DNA of 64,000 nucleotides from Dietzia psychralcaliphila (GCF_003096095.1 NZ_CP015453.1:3782001-3846000), one strand, 5' to 3'. Shown: positions 1-8,807, counted from the first letter of the stretch. Notes: generated by a model from the letters alone, not told the origin. Translations and numbers: made by a program.

Positions 1-361
1 GTCCGCCGCCCAGCGCGGCGCCGCCGATCGCCGCGACCACCGGCGTGCCCAGCGTCTCGAGCCGCCGCAGCGTCCCCTTCACGCGCTCGACGGTCTCGAC
101 GGCCAGGTCCGCGCCGTCGGAGGGGATGGAGAGGATGTCGCCGAGGTCGCCGCCGGCGAAGAAGGTCTTCTTGGCGGACATGAGGACGACGCCGGTGATG
201 TCGTTCTTTTCCTTCTCGAGCCGGTCGACGGCTCGCTCCATGGATGCGAGGTAGTCGGCGTTCATGGTGTTGGCGCTCTGGTTGGGGTCGTCCATGGTCA
301 GGACGACGACGCCGTCGGCATCGCTCTCGTAGGTGATGGTGTTGGTGAATTCGCTGCTCAT
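1..361 (-). CDS. fadB: Fatty-acid oxidation enzyme FadB, N-terminal part (cut by window edge)
   Basis: The reverse strand encodes an ATG-started protein, beginning MSSEFTNTITYES, that runs off the left edge of the window. The visible 120 residues are an enoyl-CoA hydratase (crotonase) fold start: VVVLTMDDPNQSANTMN, then VVLMSAKKTFFAGGDLGD, which is the oxyanion-hole segment typical of bifunctional FadB proteins. By family knowledge FadB hydrates enoyl-CoA and oxidises 3-hydroxyacyl-CoA in beta-oxidation. It starts 40 bases downstream of the thiolase gene fadA on the same strand, so the two are probably one operon. The 3-hydroxyacyl-CoA dehydrogenase half lies outside the window and cannot be confirmed. 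Confidence 0.85.
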   Translation of the reverse strand, partial: MSSEFTNTITYESDADGVVVLTMDDPNQSANTMNADYLASMERAVDRLEKEKNDITGVVLMSAKKTFFAGGDLGDILSIPSDGADLAVETVERVKGTLRRLETLGTPVVAAIGGAALGGG

Positions 362-401
362 TGGTGGTCTTCTCGTCTTTCGCAGGGTCCGGCCGGGCGC
401 T

Positions 402-1619
402 CTACAGGCGTTCGATGATGGTGGCGATGCCCATGCCGGCACCCACGCAGAGGGTCGCGAGGGCGTAGCGGGCGTCGCCGCGTTCCAGCTCGTCCAGGGC
501 GGTGCCGAGGATCATGGCGCCGGTGGCGCCAAGCGGATGGCCCATGGCGATCGCGCCGCCGTTGACGTTGATCTTCTCCATGGGGACCCCGAGGTCCTTG
601 GCGAACTTCATCGGGACGGCGGCGAACGCCTCGTTCACCTCGAACAGGTCGATGTCGTCGATCGTGAGCCCGGCCTTCGCCAACGCCTTTCGGGCGGCCG
701 GGGTGGGACCGGTGAGCATGATCGTGGGTTCCGAACCGACGACGGCCGCGGAGACGATGCGGGCGCGGGCCTTCAGACCGTTGCGCTCACCGGCCTCGGC
801 GTTGCCGACGAGCATCGCGGTGGCCCCGTCGACGATCCCGGAGGAGTTCCCGGCGTGGTGGACGTGGTCGATCTTCTCCACGGAGTGGTACTTCTGCAGC
901 GCAACGGCGTCGAATCCGGCCTGGTCGCCGAGCGCCGCGAAGGACGGGCGCAGGGCCGCGAGGTCGTCGGCGGAGGTACCCCGCCGGATGTGCTCGTCAT
1001 GGTCGAGTACGACCCGACCGGCGGAGTCGACCACCGGGATGACCGAGCCCGCGAAACGACCGTCGTCCCAGGACGCGGAGGCGAGTTCCTGCGACCGTGC
1101 GGCGAACTCGTCGACGTCCCCGCGGGAGAATCCCTCCATCGTGGCGATGAGGTCCGCGCCGATGCCCTGGGGCACGAACGAGGTCGTGTAGTTCACGCGC
1201 GGGTTCTGCGCCCATGCGCCGCCGTCGGAGCCCATCGGCACGCGCGACATCGACTCGACGCCTCCGGCGACGACGAGGTCCTCCCAGCCCGCGCGGACCT
1301 TCTGCGCGGCGAGGTTGACGGCCTCGAGCCCGGAGGCACAGAAGCGGTTCTGCTGCACCCCGGCCACCGTCTCGGGCAGACCCGCGGCGATGGCCGCGAT
1401 GCGGGGCAGCACGGCCCCCTGCTCGCCGACGGGGCCGACGATGCCCATGACGACGTCCTCGATCTGTGCGGGATCGAGGCTGTTATTGCGCTCGACCAGC
1501 GCGCGGAGGACGCCGACGGCGAGGTCGATCGGGGCGACGCTGTACAGCGATCCGCTGGACTTCCCCTTACCGCGGGGCGTGCGCACCGCGTCGTAGATAT
1601 AGGCCTCGGGCACTGACAT
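402..1619 (-). CDS. fadA: Acetyl-CoA acyltransferase (beta-oxidation thiolase) FadA
   Basis: A 405-residue thiolase of normal family length. The N-terminal nucleophile motif [12 protein letters not shown] carries the acyl-accepting cysteine near residue 92. The C-terminal [15 protein letters not shown] holds the catalytic histidine, and LCVGAGMG holds the second cysteine. It cleaves 3-ketoacyl-CoA to acetyl-CoA and a shortened acyl-CoA, acting with the FadB protein encoded just downstream. The ATG start follows an AAGGGA ribosome-binding site. Upstream lies a 162-bp divergent region shared with a tandem TetR gene, containing an inverted repeat that recurs at about 7.08 kb, so control by that regulator is likely (inference). 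Confidence 0.93.
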   Translation of the reverse strand: MSVPEAYIYDAVRTPRGKGKSSGSLYSVAPIDLAVGVLRALVERNNSLDPAQIEDVVMGIVGPVGEQGAVLPRIAAIAAGLPETVAGVQQNRFCASGLEAVNLAAQKVRAGWEDLVVAGGVESMSRVPMGSDGGAWAQNPRVNYTTSFVPQGIGADLIATMEGFSRGDVDEFAARSQELASASWDDGRFAGSVIPVVDSAGRVVLDHDEHIRRGTSADDLAALRPSFAALGDQAGFDAVALQKYHSVEKIDHVHHAGNSSGIVDGATAMLVGNAEAGERNGLKARARIVSAAVVGSEPTIMLTGPTPAARKALAKAGLTIDDIDLFEVNEAFAAVPMKFAKDLGVPMEKINVNGGAIAMGHPLGATGAMILGTALDELERGDARYALATLCVGAGMGIATIIERL

Positions 1620-1685
1620 GGGTGGGTTGTCCCTTCCGTCCCGGGCCGGTCCGTGACGACGGACTCGAGACGCTCACGTGGATTC

Positions 1686-1707
1686 GATCACATATATCTG
1701 TGAATTC
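1686..1707. promoter_or_regulatory. Putative operator between fadA and the tandem TetR gene
   Basis: GATCACATATATCTGTGAATTC contains the inverted repeat TCACA-N6-TGTGA. The block GATCACATATAT(C/T)TG recurs at 7076-7090, also in a divergent intergenic region, and in both places GGCCAC(T/A)GTA follows about 34 bp later. The start codon of the rightward gene lies 60-63 bp beyond that second block in both cases. Two matching geometries suggest one regulator. The neighbouring TetR protein is the obvious candidate, but no binding data are visible here. Confidence 0.55.
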
Positions 1708-1781
1708 GGGTTTACTATGGCCACTGTATCCGCTGTTGTCAAGATCACACCCCGATCCGCCCTCACGAGATCCGAGAAGTC

Positions 1782-3206
1782 ATGACGTCGTCGCCAGCAC
1801 TCCCCACGTGGTTCCCGGACGCCCCTCCCCCGGGGTCACGACGTGCGGAGATCGCGCTGGTCGCGGCCGAGGAGTTCACGCGGCGCGGCTACCACGCGAC
1901 CCGTGTGGAGCACATCGCGGACCGACTCGCCGTGACCCCCGGTGCGCTGTACCGGTACGTCCCGGGCAAGTACGCGATGTTCCGCGACGCGGTCGCCACG
2001 CTCGTCGCGGAACTCGACGCCGCCACGTCCGGTTCCGACGACCTCGACCACCTGGTCGCGTCGGCCACCCGGGCGACGCTGACCCACCGTTCCCGCGCTG
2101 CGCTGTACCGCTGGCAGATCCGCTATCTCACACCGGAGGACCGGGCGGCGGTCGTGGCGGCCGACATCCGGATCCGACAGCGGTTCTCCGACGCGATTCG
2201 CGGCGACGGCTCGCCGTCGATATCCGGGTCCGGTACCGCAGCCGGAGCCGGTTCCGGAGCCCGGGCCGGGGCCGGGTCCGATTCCGGAGCCCGGGCCGGG
2301 ACCCGAGGCGCGGCGGGCGCCATCCTCGCCAGCATCGCCTCGCTCGGCCACCACCGCATCGAGGTCACCGACGAGGGGGCGGTGGCCCTGATGCGGTCGA
2401 TCGCGGCGGACCTGGCCGCATGCACCCCGGGGGTCCGGTCGATACCGCCTCCCCAGGCGGAGGACCCGTCATCACCCGGCTCCACCGCGTCCGACTCCAC
2501 TGCGCCGAGCTCACCCGCGCCGGGCTCTACCGCACCCGGGTCCGCCGCGCCGGGCTCACCCGGGTCCAGTGCGCCGGGCTCCACCGCGCCCGGCCGGCTC
2601 CGTGGCGGGGCCGCCACCCGGGAGGGTGCGATCACCGCCGCGATAGCCCGCTTCCACTCCTCCGGCTACGACGAGGTGACGATGGAGGCGATCGGCGCCG
2701 ATGTGGGCGTCGCCGCGTCCGCGTTGTACCGGCACTTCCCCGGGAAGTCCGCGTTGCTCACCGCTGCCGTCGATCGGACCGCGACCCTGGTCTCCGAGCT
2801 GCTCGACCGCCACGCCGCCCTCCACGGCTCCGAGGACGACCCCGCCGAGGCGCTGGTCGACCTGCTCGACCAGTACGTCTCCATCTCCTTCTCCCACGGA
2901 CCCGAGCTCATGCTCTACCACTCGGAACTCGGCACCCTGGGCCCCGACGACAGACGGCGGATCCGCCGGTCTCAACTGCGGCAGCTCGAGCGGTGGGCCG
3001 GACTGGTCCGCGCGGCGTCGCCGGCGGGGACGGCCGTGGACGACGCGACGGCTCGGATCCGGGTCCACGCCGCGCTCGCGGTGGTGCTGGACGGCGGGCA
3101 GGGCTCCGCCTTCCACCCCTCGGCGGCGGCGAGGTTCGGCGACCTCGCCCGGACGGTGCTCCTGCCCCCGGATCGCCTGACCGCCCTCCCGGGTCGGTCC
3201 AGCTAG
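1782..3206 (+). CDS. Tandem double-domain TetR-family regulator
   Basis: A 474-residue protein, about twice the usual TetR length, with two TetR DNA-binding domains. The first is near residues 20-66 (AAEEFTRRGYHATRVEHIAD then ALYRYVPGKYAMF). The second is near 280-330 (FHSSGYDEVTMEAIGAD then ALYRHFPGKSALL). Each is followed by its own helical ligand-type region. Low-complexity Gly/Ala/Ser and APGS repeats fill residues about 146-175 and 225-270, the second acting as a linker between halves. It is divergent from fadA-fadB and probably controls fatty-acid oxidation genes through the shared operator (inference). Its stop overlaps convergently by 3 bases with the stop of the MpaB-like gene on the other strand. 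Confidence 0.85.
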   Translation: MTSSPALPTWFPDAPPPGSRRAEIALVAAEEFTRRGYHATRVEHIADRLAVTPGALYRYVPGKYAMFRDAVATLVAELDAATSGSDDLDHLVASATRATLTHRSRAALYRWQIRYLTPEDRAAVVAADIRIRQRFSDAIRGDGSPSISGSGTAAGAGSGARAGAGSDSGARAGTRGAAGAILASIASLGHHRIEVTDEGAVALMRSIAADLAACTPGVRSIPPPQAEDPSSPGSTASDSTAPSSPAPGSTAPGSAAPGSPGSSAPGSTAPGRLRGGAATREGAITAAIARFHSSGYDEVTMEAIGADVGVAASALYRHFPGKSALLTAAVDRTATLVSELLDRHAALHGSEDDPAEALVDLLDQYVSISFSHGPELMLYHSELGTLGPDDRRRIRRSQLRQLERWAGLVRAASPAGTAVDDATARIRVHAALAVVLDGGQGSAFHPSAAARFGDLARTVLLPPDRLTALPGRSS

Positions 3207-4417
3207 GCCAGGGGTTCGACGGCTCCACGCGAGTAGCGGGCGATCTGCCGACGGATCCGTCGGTAGCCGCGGCGTTCGAGCGCGCTGCGCACCGTCGGGG
3301 ACACCGCGGCCGCTGAATGGGTCACGAGGTTCACCGGGATCAGCAGTGCGGGGTACCACGGCAGCGCGGGCCGTTGACCGAGCTCGCGCATCCCCGCCGG
3401 GCCGTTGAGGTAGGTCGCGATGCTGCGGTGCCTGGCCACGTCGAATCGGCGGCGCGCCGTGGCCAACCGTGGGAAGTCGGTCAGACCGTAGGACTCCAGA
3501 AGGGCCTGCGCCAGCACCGCCGAATTGGCGTCGGGGGGTGGGGAGGTGCGTAGGAAGTGGTACATGTCGCGCAGGGCCCGCCTCGGGTGGTCGTGGAGGA
3601 AGTCGCCGTCCACCCCCATCACGTGGCCCATCCACCGCCACAGGTACATGACGGCCCGCCCGTCCGCGGGCGGGTGCGGGATCCCCAGCACCGAGGTGCC
3701 CAGGAGGAACGTCGCCGAGAACAACCCGTTGGTGGCCGCCATGTCCGCCTGGTTGATCGGTAGTCCCTTCGCCCGGACGTCCCAGCCCCCGGCGAGCATC
3801 GCCCGGTTGACCCGCGCGTGCATGAGCCGCACATGGACGGTCATCTCCCAGCCCGCGCTACCCGGTCGCCAGCCGCCGGGGGCGGCGACCGCGTGCCACC
3901 AGGCCATGGTCTCGGCGACGCGGGTGGACGTCCCCTCCCCGGTCAGACGGCCGGTCGAGGTGAGGACCTCTGTGGTGGCCGCGGGCCGGTAGCCGCCGAG
4001 CAGAGCGAGATCGCCGAGCACGTCCTGCCCGGTGAGCCCGGCACGAAGGCACACCCGAGCGCCGTGGTCGGCGAGGTCGGGGTCCACCCACTCGGGGATC
4101 TCGGCGACGGACCGGACGAAGTCGACCACCTCGGCCGGCTCCCCAGGGGGCGGGGGCTCACCTGCCACCGCCGCCCCCAGCGCCTCCCGGACCCGCGCCA
4201 TCGAGGTCCCGCCCCTCTCGATCGCCCCCAGCACCGCGTCGGCAGGAGGGTCGCCGGACATCAACGCCTCGGAGATGCGCACGCGCTCGGCGGGCGTGGG
4301 GCCCGAGCGCACGTCCGCGAACGGCCGCAGCAGGCGTGCCGCCCGTCGCCCCCACCTCTCGTCGGCCGCGAAGCGGGCGGGCGCACCCGGAGGTCGGGGC
4401 GGGGCGGCGGCGGTCAT
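3203..4417 (-). CDS. MpaB/DUF2236-family oxygenase-like protein
   Basis: A 404-residue protein of the DUF2236 (mycophenolic acid synthesis protein B-like) family. The family pattern is seen in EVLTSTGRLTGEGTSTRVAE, in the histidine segment VHVRLMHARVNR near residues 200-212, and in INQADMAATNGLFSATFLLG. Members are proposed haem-dependent oxygenases; no substrate can be assigned from sequence. Its ATG overlaps the stop of the preceding DUF2236 gene by 4 bases (ATGA), so the two are translated together behind the aldehyde dehydrogenase gene. Oxidation of a lipid or isoprenoid-like chain would fit the context (inference). Confidence 0.75.
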   Translation of the reverse strand: MTAAAPPRPPGAPARFAADERWGRRAARLLRPFADVRSGPTPAERVRISEALMSGDPPADAVLGAIERGGTSMARVREALGAAVAGEPPPPGEPAEVVDFVRSVAEIPEWVDPDLADHGARVCLRAGLTGQDVLGDLALLGGYRPAATTEVLTSTGRLTGEGTSTRVAETMAWWHAVAAPGGWRPGSAGWEMTVHVRLMHARVNRAMLAGGWDVRAKGLPINQADMAATNGLFSATFLLGTSVLGIPHPPADGRAVMYLWRWMGHVMGVDGDFLHDHPRRALRDMYHFLRTSPPPDANSAVLAQALLESYGLTDFPRLATARRRFDVARHRSIATYLNGPAGMRELGQRPALPWYPALLIPVNLVTHSAAAVSPTVRSALERRGYRRIRRQIARYSRGAVEPLA

Positions 4418-5553
4418 GCCAGGGCCTCTCCTCGATCCGCTGCGTCAGCCGAAACCGATACAGCGGCCTCTCCCGATCCCTCCGCGCCCTGATGCGTCAC
4501 CGGGCAGCCACCCAGCCGGTCGCGCGGCTGGATGGGGCAGGCCCCCAGGTCGGCGGGACGGTACCCGGTCGGGTAACCCGGGTAGGTCCGGTTCTCGGTT
4601 GCACTGGACCCGAGTGCCCGTCGACGAACCGGGAGCCACCGTACGACGGCGGACCTGGCCCGCAATGCCGCGTGCGCGGCCTTGCGCCTCGACGACGGCT
4701 GCCACGGGAAGCCGAAGGCCCGGGTCATGTCGTCGTCCACGAGCGACAGGACCACCTTGCGGACCGCGGGGCGGACCGCCTCCGGATACCAGGAACACAT
4801 GAGATCGAGCGTGTACGTGCCGATGAGCTCGTTGTTCCGGTCGTAGCGGAAGGTGCGGGCCTCGTAGTCGTCACGCCACCTGCGGAACTCCCCGATGTCC
4901 TCCGGGATGCCGGTGATCTTCATCCGCTGCCCCACCCCGCGGTAGAAGTGGAACGCAGCCAGTCGCTCGTTGGGGTGCAGTCGCCGCCACCCGATCGCGT
5001 CGATCCACTCGAGCGGCTCATAGATGAACGTCGACAAGACGTACAGCATGTCGTCGTTGGTGATGTCGTACCGCGCGTGCTGGCGGTTGATCACCCGCAG
5101 CGCCTCCTTGCCCCGCGGCGAGTCGTACCCGTGCTCGACCAGTTCCACCATCAGCAGCGCGGTGTCGTCGTACCGCTTCTGGGGGGCGTCGCGGAACTGC
5201 CCGGCCTCCGCCAGGACCGCCGACACAGACGGGACACAGTACGTGCGGTACAGCGCCAGCTCGAGTGCCCGCTGGTAGTCCCACGGGAACTCGTAGGAGG
5301 TGGTGATGCGGTGGATCTCCTCCGCGTCGGCCACCGGGTCGAGGGTGGAGATGAGGTCCCGCCAGTACCACCGCCCGGGCTTGAGCGGGAGCGTGGCCGT
5401 GAGCGGGTGGTCGACGGCGGCGTCCGCCACCAGCTCGGACGGGATCGGTCCAAAGACCCCGGGTACGGTGTGCTGCCCGGCGGCCGCGGACCTCGTCGTC
5501 GTCGTGTCCCGGATCTCTTCCGGCGTACTCCTCCTTGAGGCGGTGGCGGTCAT
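4414..5553 (-). CDS. Second MpaB/DUF2236-family oxygenase-like protein
   Basis: A 379-residue paralogue-type member of the DUF2236 family. Recognisable segments are RWYWRDLISTLDPVADAEEI near residue 60, HARYDITNDDMLYVLSTF near residue 165 with the conserved histidine, and FHFYRGVGQRMKITGIP. It is more like the short MpaB group than its downstream partner. It starts 6 bases beyond the aldehyde dehydrogenase stop and overlaps the next gene by ATGA, giving a three-gene operon. Function is inferred only from family and context: oxidative cleavage or hydroxylation that yields an aldehyde would make the neighbouring aldehyde dehydrogenase a logical partner. Confidence 0.72.
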   Translation of the reverse strand: MTATASRRSTPEEIRDTTTTRSAAAGQHTVPGVFGPIPSELVADAAVDHPLTATLPLKPGRWYWRDLISTLDPVADAEEIHRITTSYEFPWDYQRALELALYRTYCVPSVSAVLAEAGQFRDAPQKRYDDTALLMVELVEHGYDSPRGKEALRVINRQHARYDITNDDMLYVLSTFIYEPLEWIDAIGWRRLHPNERLAAFHFYRGVGQRMKITGIPEDIGEFRRWRDDYEARTFRYDRNNELIGTYTLDLMCSWYPEAVRPAVRKVVLSLVDDDMTRAFGFPWQPSSRRKAAHAALRARSAVVRWLPVRRRALGSSATENRTYPGYPTGYRPADLGACPIQPRDRLGGCPVTHQGAEGSGEAAVSVSADAADRGEALA

Positions 5554-5559
5554 CTCAGC

Positions 5560-7056
5560 TCACAGCTTTCCCTGGACGTTGGCCAGCATCCACTTGACCA
5601 CCTTGATGTCCCTCGGCTTGCGGGTCATGGTCATGAGGTTGAGCGGGGCGGTGAACTTCTGGGCCGTGATGGCCTTGGGCCGGGCGAACTCGCGGAGCCC
5701 GTCGGCACCGTGGATGCGGCCGAAGCCGGAGTCGCCCGAACCACCGAACGGGAGCGACGGGATCCCGGCGAAGGCGAGGAACGCGTTGACCGACACCATG
5801 CCCACGTCGAGCTTCTCCGCGAGCTCAAGACCCCGCTTGCGGTTCTTGGTGAAGATCGCCCCACCGAGGCCGTAGCGGCTGGCGTTGGCCTTCTCGACCG
5901 CCTCCTCCAGGTCCACGACGGAGTTGATGACCACGGTCGGTCCGAAGGTCTCCTCGGTGATCGCCGTGGAGTCCTCGGGGACATCGACCAGGACGACGGG
6001 CTCGACGATCCTGTCCCCCACCGATCCCTCGCCCCCGATGACGGCCTTGCCGCCCCGGGCCAGCGCGTCCTGCACGTGCCGGCGGACGATGTCGATCTGG
6101 GCCGGCAGCGTCATGGGTCCGTAGCTGGAGGTCACGGCGGTGCCCGGGGTCAGCGCCCGGACCTTGGCCGTGAACTTGTGGACGAAGGCGTCCCGGACGT
6201 CCTGGTGGACGTAGATCCGTTCGACGCCCGCACAGGTCTGGCCCGCGTTGCCCATGGCGCCGAAGACCGCCTGGTCGGCCGCCGCGTCGAGGTCGGCGTC
6301 GGCGTCCACCAGGAACGCGTCCTTGCCGCCGCCCTCGATGACGACGGGGGTCAGCGTCTCCGCGCAGGCGGCCATGACCTTGCGTCCCGTGGCGGCCGAA
6401 CCGGTGAAGGCCAGCTTGTCGACGCCGGCCTTGCACAGCGCGGCGCCGGTCGAACCGTCACCTGTGATGGTCTGGAAGAGCGGATGCGAGGCTCCGAGGG
6501 AATCCCACACCTCGGCGAGCCAGACGCCGACACCGGGCGTGAGCTCACTGGGCTTGAAGACGACCGCGTTGCCGGCGGCCATGGCGTAGGAGAGGGTGCC
6601 CATCGGCGTGAAGGCCGGGTAGTTCCAGGGCCCGATCGCGCCGACGACGCCGTACGGCTGGTACTCGACGTAGGCCGCCTGGTTGCTCATCAGCAGTCCG
6701 GCGGACACGGAGCGGCGGCGCAGCACCTTGTCCGCGTTCTTGGCGGCCCACTCCAGGTGGCTCACCGTGAGCATGACCTCGAGGGTCGCGTCCTCGTCCG
6801 GCTTCCCGGTCTCCGCCGAGATGAGGGAGGCCAGCTCCTCGGCGCGGGAGGCGATGGCCCGCTTGTACTCGAGCAGCCACTCCCGGCGGCCGCGTGGTCC
6901 CTGGTTGGACCACCAGCGGGCGGCGGCCCGGGCACGTTCGACCGCGAGCGCCACCTCCTCGGGACCGGCGATCGGGTACTCCGCCAGGACGGTGCCGTCG
7001 CGGGGGTCCAGGCTCGCGAGGGTGGGGCCGGTCTTTCTGGGCTCGGTCGTCGTCAT
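5560..7056 (-). CDS. NAD(P)-dependent aldehyde dehydrogenase
   Basis: A 498-residue aldehyde dehydrogenase of normal length. Visible signatures are GPWNYPAFTPMGTLS (residues about 140-155), VVFKPSELTPGVG, the cofactor loop KLAFTGSAATGRKVM, the catalytic-glutamate region VVIEGGGKDAF, and the nucleophile NAGQTCAGVERIYV near residue 280. It oxidises an aldehyde to its carboxylic acid; subfamily resemblance is to succinate-semialdehyde-type enzymes, but the substrate is not fixed. It heads an operon with the two DUF2236 genes and is divergent from an acyl-CoA dehydrogenase, with the shared operator in between. Confidence 0.9.
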   Translation of the reverse strand: MTTTEPRKTGPTLASLDPRDGTVLAEYPIAGPEEVALAVERARAAARWWSNQGPRGRREWLLEYKRAIASRAEELASLISAETGKPDEDATLEVMLTVSHLEWAAKNADKVLRRRSVSAGLLMSNQAAYVEYQPYGVVGAIGPWNYPAFTPMGTLSYAMAAGNAVVFKPSELTPGVGVWLAEVWDSLGASHPLFQTITGDGSTGAALCKAGVDKLAFTGSAATGRKVMAACAETLTPVVIEGGGKDAFLVDADADLDAAADQAVFGAMGNAGQTCAGVERIYVHQDVRDAFVHKFTAKVRALTPGTAVTSSYGPMTLPAQIDIVRRHVQDALARGGKAVIGGEGSVGDRIVEPVVLVDVPEDSTAITEETFGPTVVINSVVDLEEAVEKANASRYGLGGAIFTKNRKRGLELAEKLDVGMVSVNAFLAFAGIPSLPFGGSGDSGFGRIHGADGLREFARPKAITAQKFTAPLNLMTMTRKPRDIKVVKWMLANVQGKL

Positions 7057-7075
7057 CCGGAGTCCTTCCGTTTTA

Positions 7076-7097
7076 GATCACATATATTTGATGTACC
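7076..7097. promoter_or_regulatory. Second copy of the fadA/TetR-type operator
   Basis: GATCACATATATTTG matches 14 of 15 bases of the site at 1686-1700. Here the second arm is altered, but ACAT-N7-ATGT still forms an imperfect dyad. GGCCACAGTA follows at 7111-7120. The site lies between the aldehyde dehydrogenase gene (leftward) and the acyl-CoA dehydrogenase gene (rightward). Confidence 0.5.
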
Positions 7098-7170
7098 GTA
7101 CGGTGATACGGGCCACAGTAGTCCACCCTGCCCGCTACCGTCACCCCCTGACAGAAAACCGAGGCCAGAC

Positions 7171-8313
7171 GTGTTCGACATCCTCACCGAAGAGCAGCGA
7201 GACTTCGCCAAATCCATCGATGATTTCTGCGCGCGCGAGGTCGGCAGCGTCGAGAAGAGAAGTGAACTCACCACCGAGGGGGGCACCCACTCTCCCGAGA
7301 TCTACTCCAAGATGGCCGAGCTCGGCTGGCTGGGCCTGACCATCCCCGAGGAGTACGGCGGCGCCGACGCCGGCGCCGTGGAGCTCTGCCTCCTGCTCGA
7401 GCACTCCCTGCGCGGCCTCGCCCCGATCGGCGGCATCGGCCCCACCCTCATCACCGCCGCGGCCTACCAGAAGTTCGGCACCGAGGAGCAGCGCAAGCGA
7501 GCCCTCGAGCTGGTCGTGGCCGGCGGCACGCTGTCCATCTCCATGTCCGAACCCGGCGCCGGGTCCGACGTCGCGGCGCTGCGCTGCAAGGCCGTCCGCG
7601 ACGGCGACGACTGGGTGATCACCGGCCAGAAGACCTGGTGCTCCAACGCCCACTTCGCCGACCGCATCCTGCTGGTGGCGCGGACCGACTCCTCGGGCGC
7701 CAAGCACGAGGGCATCACGATGTTCGACGTGCCCGCCGACGCCCCGGGCCTGCAGATGCGCGGCATCGAGACCATGGGTGGCAAGGAGGTCAACGACCTC
7801 TACTTCACCGACGTGCGCCTGCCCGCGGAGTCCGTGATCGGCGAGGTCGGTGGTGGCTGGAAGCAGCTCATGACCGGGCTCAACATCGAGCGGCTCATCC
7901 TGGCCGCCATGCAGCTCGGCGTGGCCCAGCGGGCCTTCGACGACTGCCTGACGTTCGTCCGCGAGCGCGAGCAGTTCGGCCGGCCCGTCGGCTCCTTCCA
8001 GGTGATCCGCCACCGCATGGCCGACCTGGCCACCGAGATCGAGGCCACCCGCCTGCTGGTCTACGCCGTGGCCAAGAAGGTCGACGAGTCCGATCCGGCG
8101 GCCCTGTTCCCGCGCGAGGCCTCCATGGCCAAGCTCAAGGCCAGCGAGCTGAGCAAGCGCGTCACGCTCGAATGCATGCAGTCGATGGGCGGCTACGGCT
8201 ACGCCACCGAGTACGGGATGGAGCGCCTGGTCCGCCAGGCCGTGGTGTCCACCATCTACGGCGGCACCAACGAGATCCAGCGCGACATCATCGGGAAGAC
8301 GTACGGGCTGTGA
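7171..8313 (+). CDS. Acyl-CoA dehydrogenase
   Basis: A 380-residue flavoprotein of standard acyl-CoA dehydrogenase length. A GTG start at 7171 is chosen because GAGG lies 8 bases upstream and the product begins FDILTEEQRDFAKSIDDF, the normal N terminus; a longer open frame upstream is antisense to the aldehyde dehydrogenase. FAD and substrate signatures are SISMSEPGAGSD (residues about 123-135), WVITGQKTWCSNA, and the C-terminal MQSMGGYGYATEYGMERLVR with YGGTNEIQRDIIGK. It introduces the alpha-beta double bond in acyl-CoA. It is overlapped by GTGA with the DUF4334 gene and likely co-regulated with the divergent aldehyde dehydrogenase operon. Confidence 0.92.
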   Translation: MFDILTEEQRDFAKSIDDFCAREVGSVEKRSELTTEGGTHSPEIYSKMAELGWLGLTIPEEYGGADAGAVELCLLLEHSLRGLAPIGGIGPTLITAAAYQKFGTEEQRKRALELVVAGGTLSISMSEPGAGSDVAALRCKAVRDGDDWVITGQKTWCSNAHFADRILLVARTDSSGAKHEGITMFDVPADAPGLQMRGIETMGGKEVNDLYFTDVRLPAESVIGEVGGGWKQLMTGLNIERLILAAMQLGVAQRAFDDCLTFVREREQFGRPVGSFQVIRHRMADLATEIEATRLLVYAVAKKVDESDPAALFPREASMAKLKASELSKRVTLECMQSMGGYGYATEYGMERLVRQAVVSTIYGGTNEIQRDIIGKTYGL

Positions 8314-8807
8314 GCGCCGCAGGCCCGGCCGACGCTCCGAGCCCCGCCGCCGTCACCGAGCTCGAGGCACTGCGCGCGCTCGACACGGTGCCGTCCGAGC
8401 GGGTGTCGGCGCTCTGGGATTCGCTGGAACCCGCCCGCGTCGACGACATCGCCGGAACCCGCTGGCGCGGAACCGGACTGGACACCGGGCACCCGATGTT
8501 CGGAATGCTCGGGCAGATGCGCTGGTGGGGGAAGGACTTCACCAACCCCCGCAAGGTGGACCCGATCCTGGTCACCGACGACTCGGGGGCGGTCGTACCG
8601 GACACCTCCGCCACCGGCGGAGGCGGGGCATCGCTCTGGGAGGTCTCGTTCCGCGGCCGCCCGTGCGCGTCCATGGTCTACGACCGGCTGCCGGTGATCG
8701 ACCACTTCGCCGTCGTCGACCCCGACACCCTCCTGGCCGTGATGAACGGTCGCGGCACCGTCCAGGAGGGCGAGCACTTCTGGTTTGTCCTCGAACGAGA
8801 GCGGTAG
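8310..8807 (+). CDS. DUF4334 (GXWXG) domain protein
   Basis: A 165-residue protein starting at GTG 8310, where GTGA overlaps the stop of the acyl-CoA dehydrogenase gene. The N-terminal GXWXG part is seen in RWRGTGLDTGHPMFGMLGQM, and the C-terminal DUF4334 part in PVIDHFAVVDPDTLLAVMNG and EGEHFWFVLER. The family is small, cytosolic and of unknown biochemical role. Tight coupling suggests it assists the upstream dehydrogenase or handles its product (inference). After the stop, a GC-rich stretch at 8808-8925 holds several degenerate GCGCCCGGG-type repeats before the next gene. Confidence 0.75.
   Translation: MSAAGPADAPSPAAVTELEALRALDTVPSERVSALWDSLEPARVDDIAGTRWRGTGLDTGHPMFGMLGQMRWWGKDFTNPRKVDPILVTDDSGAVVPDTSATGGGGASLWEVSFRGRPCASMVYDRLPVIDHFAVVDPDTLLAVMNGRGTVQEGEHFWFVLERER

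Noticed and set aside
333-1616. Long rightward open frame opposite fadA
   Set aside because: It is antisense to a full thiolase with all catalytic motifs; its product is Gly/Arg/Asp-rich without any domain, as expected for a shadow frame at high GC.
1466-3316. 616-codon rightward frame overlapping the tandem TetR gene
   Set aside because: The other frame encodes two clear TetR domains; this one is Arg/Pro-rich with no known fold.
5710-7170. N-terminal extension of the acyl-CoA dehydrogenase frame
   Set aside because: The extension runs antisense through the aldehyde dehydrogenase gene; the enzyme starts normally at GTG 7171 with a ribosome site.
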